Origin: Cercis canadensis | Lineage: Eukaryota > Streptophyta > Magnoliopsida > Fabales > Fabaceae | DNA: 64,000 nt | Assembly (NCBI GenBank): GCA_003255065.1 | Contig: QAOA01000060.1 | Location: 1 to 64,000, forward strand | Direction: 5' to 3' | Part shown: piece by piece, positions 60,316 through 64,000 of the stretch | Position numbering within the stretch: the stretch's first letter is position 1 | How the letters are laid out: every line of letters starts with the position of its first letter | Notes under the pieces: generated by a model | Databases searched by the model: none | The model's input: only the letters and a program-made list of their open reading frames with translations | What the model was told of the DNA's origin: nothing | Program-made: the position numbers and the translations under genes

Positions 60316-62399
60316 TTTGGATTATACCTTGATTGGCCTTCTTTATTTTCTCTTTTCCTCTCTCTTTAAAGCGAAAACGCGTATGATACTCGTACCTCCA
60401 TAATTTTGAGTAAAACTCTCGTTTAATGTATCAAAATTAAAGAATCAATAAAATATACATTTAATTGATAATTCTCATAAAAATAACGTCTAAAATGTTA
60501 TGTACCATTTTAATAAATAAATAAAAATTTAAATTGGTTTATTTTTTCCTTTATATTGAAAATTTTTATTTTCTCTTTTTTACATTTATAGTTGATGTAA
60601 ATATTACTTTGACTTTAATTCTGATTTTTCTTATACTATTATTATAATATTTTTAATCAAAACTAATAATTTTTATGAATACTAAGTATTTTGAGATATG
60701 ATTCATATATATCAATAAGTTTAATATTAGGTTGTTTTTCTTATAAAAAAGCATAATAAGTATTTTGATTAAAAATAATTTTCTTAGTCAATAAAATATG
60801 CCATAATACTCATGATAATATATTAAAAATTATTATATAGAACCTGTATTTTAGATAACGAACTTTTCATTATAAAACACAATATACTCATATAATTTTT
60901 TATACATATATTTATTAGATCCATATGCTTGACCGTATGTTTGACCATTTTTTTAATGAATAACTTATATTATACTTGTATGTATATTTTAACGTTTAAT
61001 TCATGTCCCGTATAATGCTAACTATATATTATCATAAAATAATATGTCATGCATTCTTGATTTATGTGTGAAAATTAAATATAATTTAAATGTAATACAT
61101 AAATTAATGTATTTTTACACATTACATAGTGCTAATTTATATTTAACTAGTTTCAACGAAAAAAAAAATTATATCAAACTAATTGAGGTAGTAGAAGTAG
61201 TAGAATGTCTTATAAAAATAGTTTAGAATAAAAGATAATTTTCATCATAGATACAATAAAAATTATTTAGGTTTTAAAATATTTTTTTATATCATGTGAG
61301 TTCTTAAAAGTTTAAAAAGTCAATCAAAATAGTCACTTTCAAAGACCTAATTGATGATTAAAAAAAAAAAAACATTTTGATCAATATTATAAACTTTCAA
61401 GGATTCATGTGATACAAATTTTTTTAAAAAAATAATAAATAATTTTTGTTGATTCTTTCAAAGACTGTAATAATTTTGAGTAATTAAGTACATCTAAAGA
61501 AACCTAAATTGTGCCAATTGATAAAGTTTGACACAATGTGACATTAAATTTTGTGTTAATATCATTACTTTAATAAAGCTTTTCCTTAGAGCATGCTTTA
61601 ATACCTCTCAAAATCAATTCTTATATTGAAAATTATGAAAATAAATACCCATACTAGTCTATTTATTTATTTGGTAAATCAATTTGATCAAGTTTAATTA
61701 TTTTCAAAATTAATTTTTAGAGAAATTTCCCAACACCCTTGAAATTGATACTAGTTGCTAAAACAAAAAATCTTGCTTGGTAGACAACTGTCATAAAGAA
61801 TATCTCCTCGTATTTAGAGGCTAGTTGAATAATCTTCTCTAAAAATAAAAAATAATATATTTAAGATAATTCTTTAGATAAATCTTTATTTGCTTCCGTG
61901 AAATCTCAAACATGACATTAACACTCTATTCAATAATATTAGAGTAATCCTTTAGATGAATCTGTTTCATATGAAATCCTAGAGATGTCATTGACACTTT
62001 ATCCAATAATATTAGAGTAACATATTGTTTAAAACAAAATTAAAGTGAGTCAGTCTAGCGTACGAGAAACACACGTGACTCGATCACTGTACTTCTTTCT
62101 AATTATGTACTATGGCGGCCGAAGACGTGAAATGTGATCTCAAGCCCTTAAAAGAGTCAATCCACTGTAAAGTATGCCAAACCAACGGTTCAGTTCCTTA
62201 CACATCACAGGCAAGCTATACAGGTAATACGTCGTCGTAGTAGAAAGAGACACATACGGTTTCCCTTGAACCTTTTACAGATTTCGGCGTGCGCAAGCGC
62301 CTCTCGCTCTTTCCGATTGGTTCGGTTTGGCAGAGCAGAAAACTCTCGTTGAACTTGAAGACGAAGAAGAAGAAAACCTTGTTTCAGTCTGGCTTCTAG
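60316..62399. other. AT-rich intergenic DNA and MUSTANG gene promoter/leader
   Basis: No gene recognised up to about 62040. A tandem repeat of about 75 bp sits at 61870-62020 (CCTTTAGATGAATC...AATATTAGAGTAA). The last 300 bp are GC-richer with a purine-rich stretch (GAAGACGAAGAAGAAG) that looks like the 5' UTR of the following gene. Confidence 0.55.
61870..62020. repeat. About 75-bp tandem duplication
   Basis: Two diverged units each ending CAATAATATTAGAGTAA (61946 and 62020). No coding potential. Confidence 0.7.
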
Positions 62400-62438
62400 G
62401 TTAGTTTCATCCTCTTCCTTTTCGCTCTAGCTGATTAG

Positions 62439-62473
<35 letters not shown>

Positions 62474-62941
62474 GAGTACAATTTATCATTGTTTCACATT
62501 AGGGTTGTTTAGTCCTTGGAGGAAAAATTTATTGCCTTTAATCACAAAATAAATTGTTCTTCATCAGGATTATAGATTTCTCTATCGTGCTTCATCTGGG
62601 TTTCTTTCGTTTTTGGTAAAAATTTGATCTCTTGATGCGGAATTCTATCATGACATATACCGTGTTGCATGTAAATTTCGCATCTTTGAAAGATTTATTT
62701 GTTTCTGTGATAGTGGCTAACACATGGGGATTTTGGGGCAGTGAATGTAGGTGCTTTTTTTTTTTCAATGTAAATTTACTTTTATTTTGGTAGTTTTGGG
62801 TTTTACCTTCTGAGCATATGCCATTAAAAGTTGATTGAGAATGCTGGATGCAGATTTCTGCACTGTTATCTCCATTGAAATTTAGTCTTGACAACTACGT
62901 ATACCTCACTGGTAACATCTTTTGACAAAATTTTCTAGGCC

Positions 62942-64000
62942 ATGGCTGCAAAGAAAGTTATAGCTATATGTCAGTCAGGAGGTGAGTTTGTGACTAATAA
63001 AGATGGATCATTGTCATATAATGGGGGTGACGCGTATGCAATAGACATTGATCAACAGACGAAGTTGAGTGACTTGAAGTCAGAAGTAGCAGAAATGTTC
63101 AACTGTAGCATAGATAATATGATTATCAAGTACTTTCTACCGGGTAACAAGAAAACTCTCATCACAATATCAAAAGACAAAGACTTGCAACGCATGATCA
63201 ATTTCCTCGGAGATGCTGCCACAGTCGATGTGTTCATTATATCAGAGGATGGACCAGCTCGGAATATATCCAACATGCCTGGTAGTAGGTAGTTATTCAA
63301 AAGATCTGGTTGTTTATCACTTTTTCCTCCCCATCAGGCATAGATGTCCCTGGATGGACAATGTACAGTTCAATGTGGTCCATAATTGCAAATATCATAG
63401 CTTAACAATATTTCCTTGTACATATGCTTCTTTGTAACCTGCATAATTGTGATACTGGCGCTGTGACCAAAATGAACAGCCATAGCATGTTCTGAAAGTC
63501 ATATTCATCCCCCTAGTATATTGATTGAAAATCTAATAGAAAACTTGTCAGTGCAGGTCAAGCAGGACAACTGTGTCAGAAGCTGTTGTTCCTGTTGTTG
63601 CCCCTGTTGATGTCCCAGTTGATGCCATTCAACCACTTGATCTAGTTGAGACAGATGCTGATGCAGATGGAGATGTAGATATAGATGTAGATGCAGCAAT
63701 TGAAACCGCTATAAATTGTATTGCTGCTGGTACCAATGATGACAAGCATCGTAAAGCTGCACAACAGTGGGAAAACACCATCACTGGTGTGGACCAAAGG
63801 TTTAATAGTTTTAGTGAATTCCGAGAGGCATTGCATAAGTACTCTATTGCCCATGGATTTGCTTACAGATATAAAAAGAATGATAGTCATCGTGTCACTG
63901 TCAAATGTAAATCTCAAGGTTGTCCTTGGAGGATATATGCATCAAGGTTGTCCACCACCCAATTGATTTGCATTAAGAAAATGAACACAAAACATACTTG
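62942..64000 (+). CDS. MUSTANG-type (MUG) domesticated Mutator transposase with PB1 domain, 5' part
   Basis: MUSTANG genes are conserved plant genes derived from Mutator transposases that no longer move. Exon 1 is 62942-63288 and exon 2 starts at 63557 and runs off the window; the phase fits (GGTAGTAG|G). Exon 1 encodes a PB1 domain (KVIAICQSGGEFVTNKDGSL, IDIDQQTKLSDLKSEVAEMF, ITISKDKDLQRMINFL). Exon 2 has an acidic linker (DADADGDVDIDVDAA) and then the N-terminal MuDR DNA-binding region (FNSFSEFREALHKYSIAHGF, VTVKCKSQGCPWRIYAS). A 5' UTR intron is likely at 62400-62938 (CTAG|GTTAGT to TTCTAG), with a poly-T run near 62441-62471. The catalytic core and SWIM finger are beyond the window, so I cannot check whether DDE residues are kept. 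No stop in the visible part. Confidence 0.88.

Noticed and set aside
1..64000. CRISPR arrays, bacterial operons, tRNA or rRNA genes
   Set aside because: None seen; gene structure is eukaryotic throughout.

Overview
This is nuclear DNA from a flowering plant, most likely a eudicot. Genes have many short GT-AG introns, intergenic DNA is very AT-rich, and the families are plant-typical (ABCB transporters, subtilase, P-class PPR, laccase, F-box, TGD4, MUSTANG). I cannot name the species. It is draft assembly: seven single-N joins plus a 14-N gap inside poly-G. Four single-N joins are flanked by near-identical direct repeats, as when two overlapping contig ends were placed in tandem without merging.

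Layout. 1-1892 is the 5' part of a minus-strand ABCB transporter that runs off the left edge. 1893-8056 is AT-rich DNA with a candidate Helitron. 8057-12000 is a broken subtilase joined directly to a broken PPR gene. 15.8-22.1 kb holds two ABCB relics and a second ABCB gene whose 5' part and upstream DNA duplicate the left edge. 24-26.4 kb is repeat-rich and ends in an orphan laccase exon.

26530-37462 is the centrepiece: a 10.9-kb Mutator-like element (MULE) with about 400-bp terminal inverted repeats. It carries a mudrA-type transposase with one in-frame stop, a convergent small GRF zinc-finger gene with a C-terminal membrane segment, a 1.35-kb tandem duplication covering both 3' ends, and an antisense fragment of a MAP kinase kinase gene abutting the right TIR.

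37.9-48.4 kb carries an F-box gene and a 17-exon HAD 5'-nucleotidase gene, both apparently intact. 48.5-52 kb is a graveyard: two head-to-head AAA-ATPase fragments, one split by a solo LTR with a perfect 5-bp target duplication, and a DUF1995 relic. 53.1-60.1 kb holds two apparently intact conserved genes, TGD4 (lipid import into plastids) and a TruA-type tRNA pseudouridine synthase, with a 540-bp foldback MITE between them. The right edge holds the start of a PB1-containing MUSTANG-type gene, a domesticated Mutator transposase.

The genes form no single pathway. The theme is conserved housekeeping genes between accessory blocks shaped by duplication, transposon insertion and gene-fragment capture. 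The window holds both a mobile MULE and a gene of the kind derived from MULE transposases. All exon coordinates were read by eye from splice signals and protein-family knowledge.
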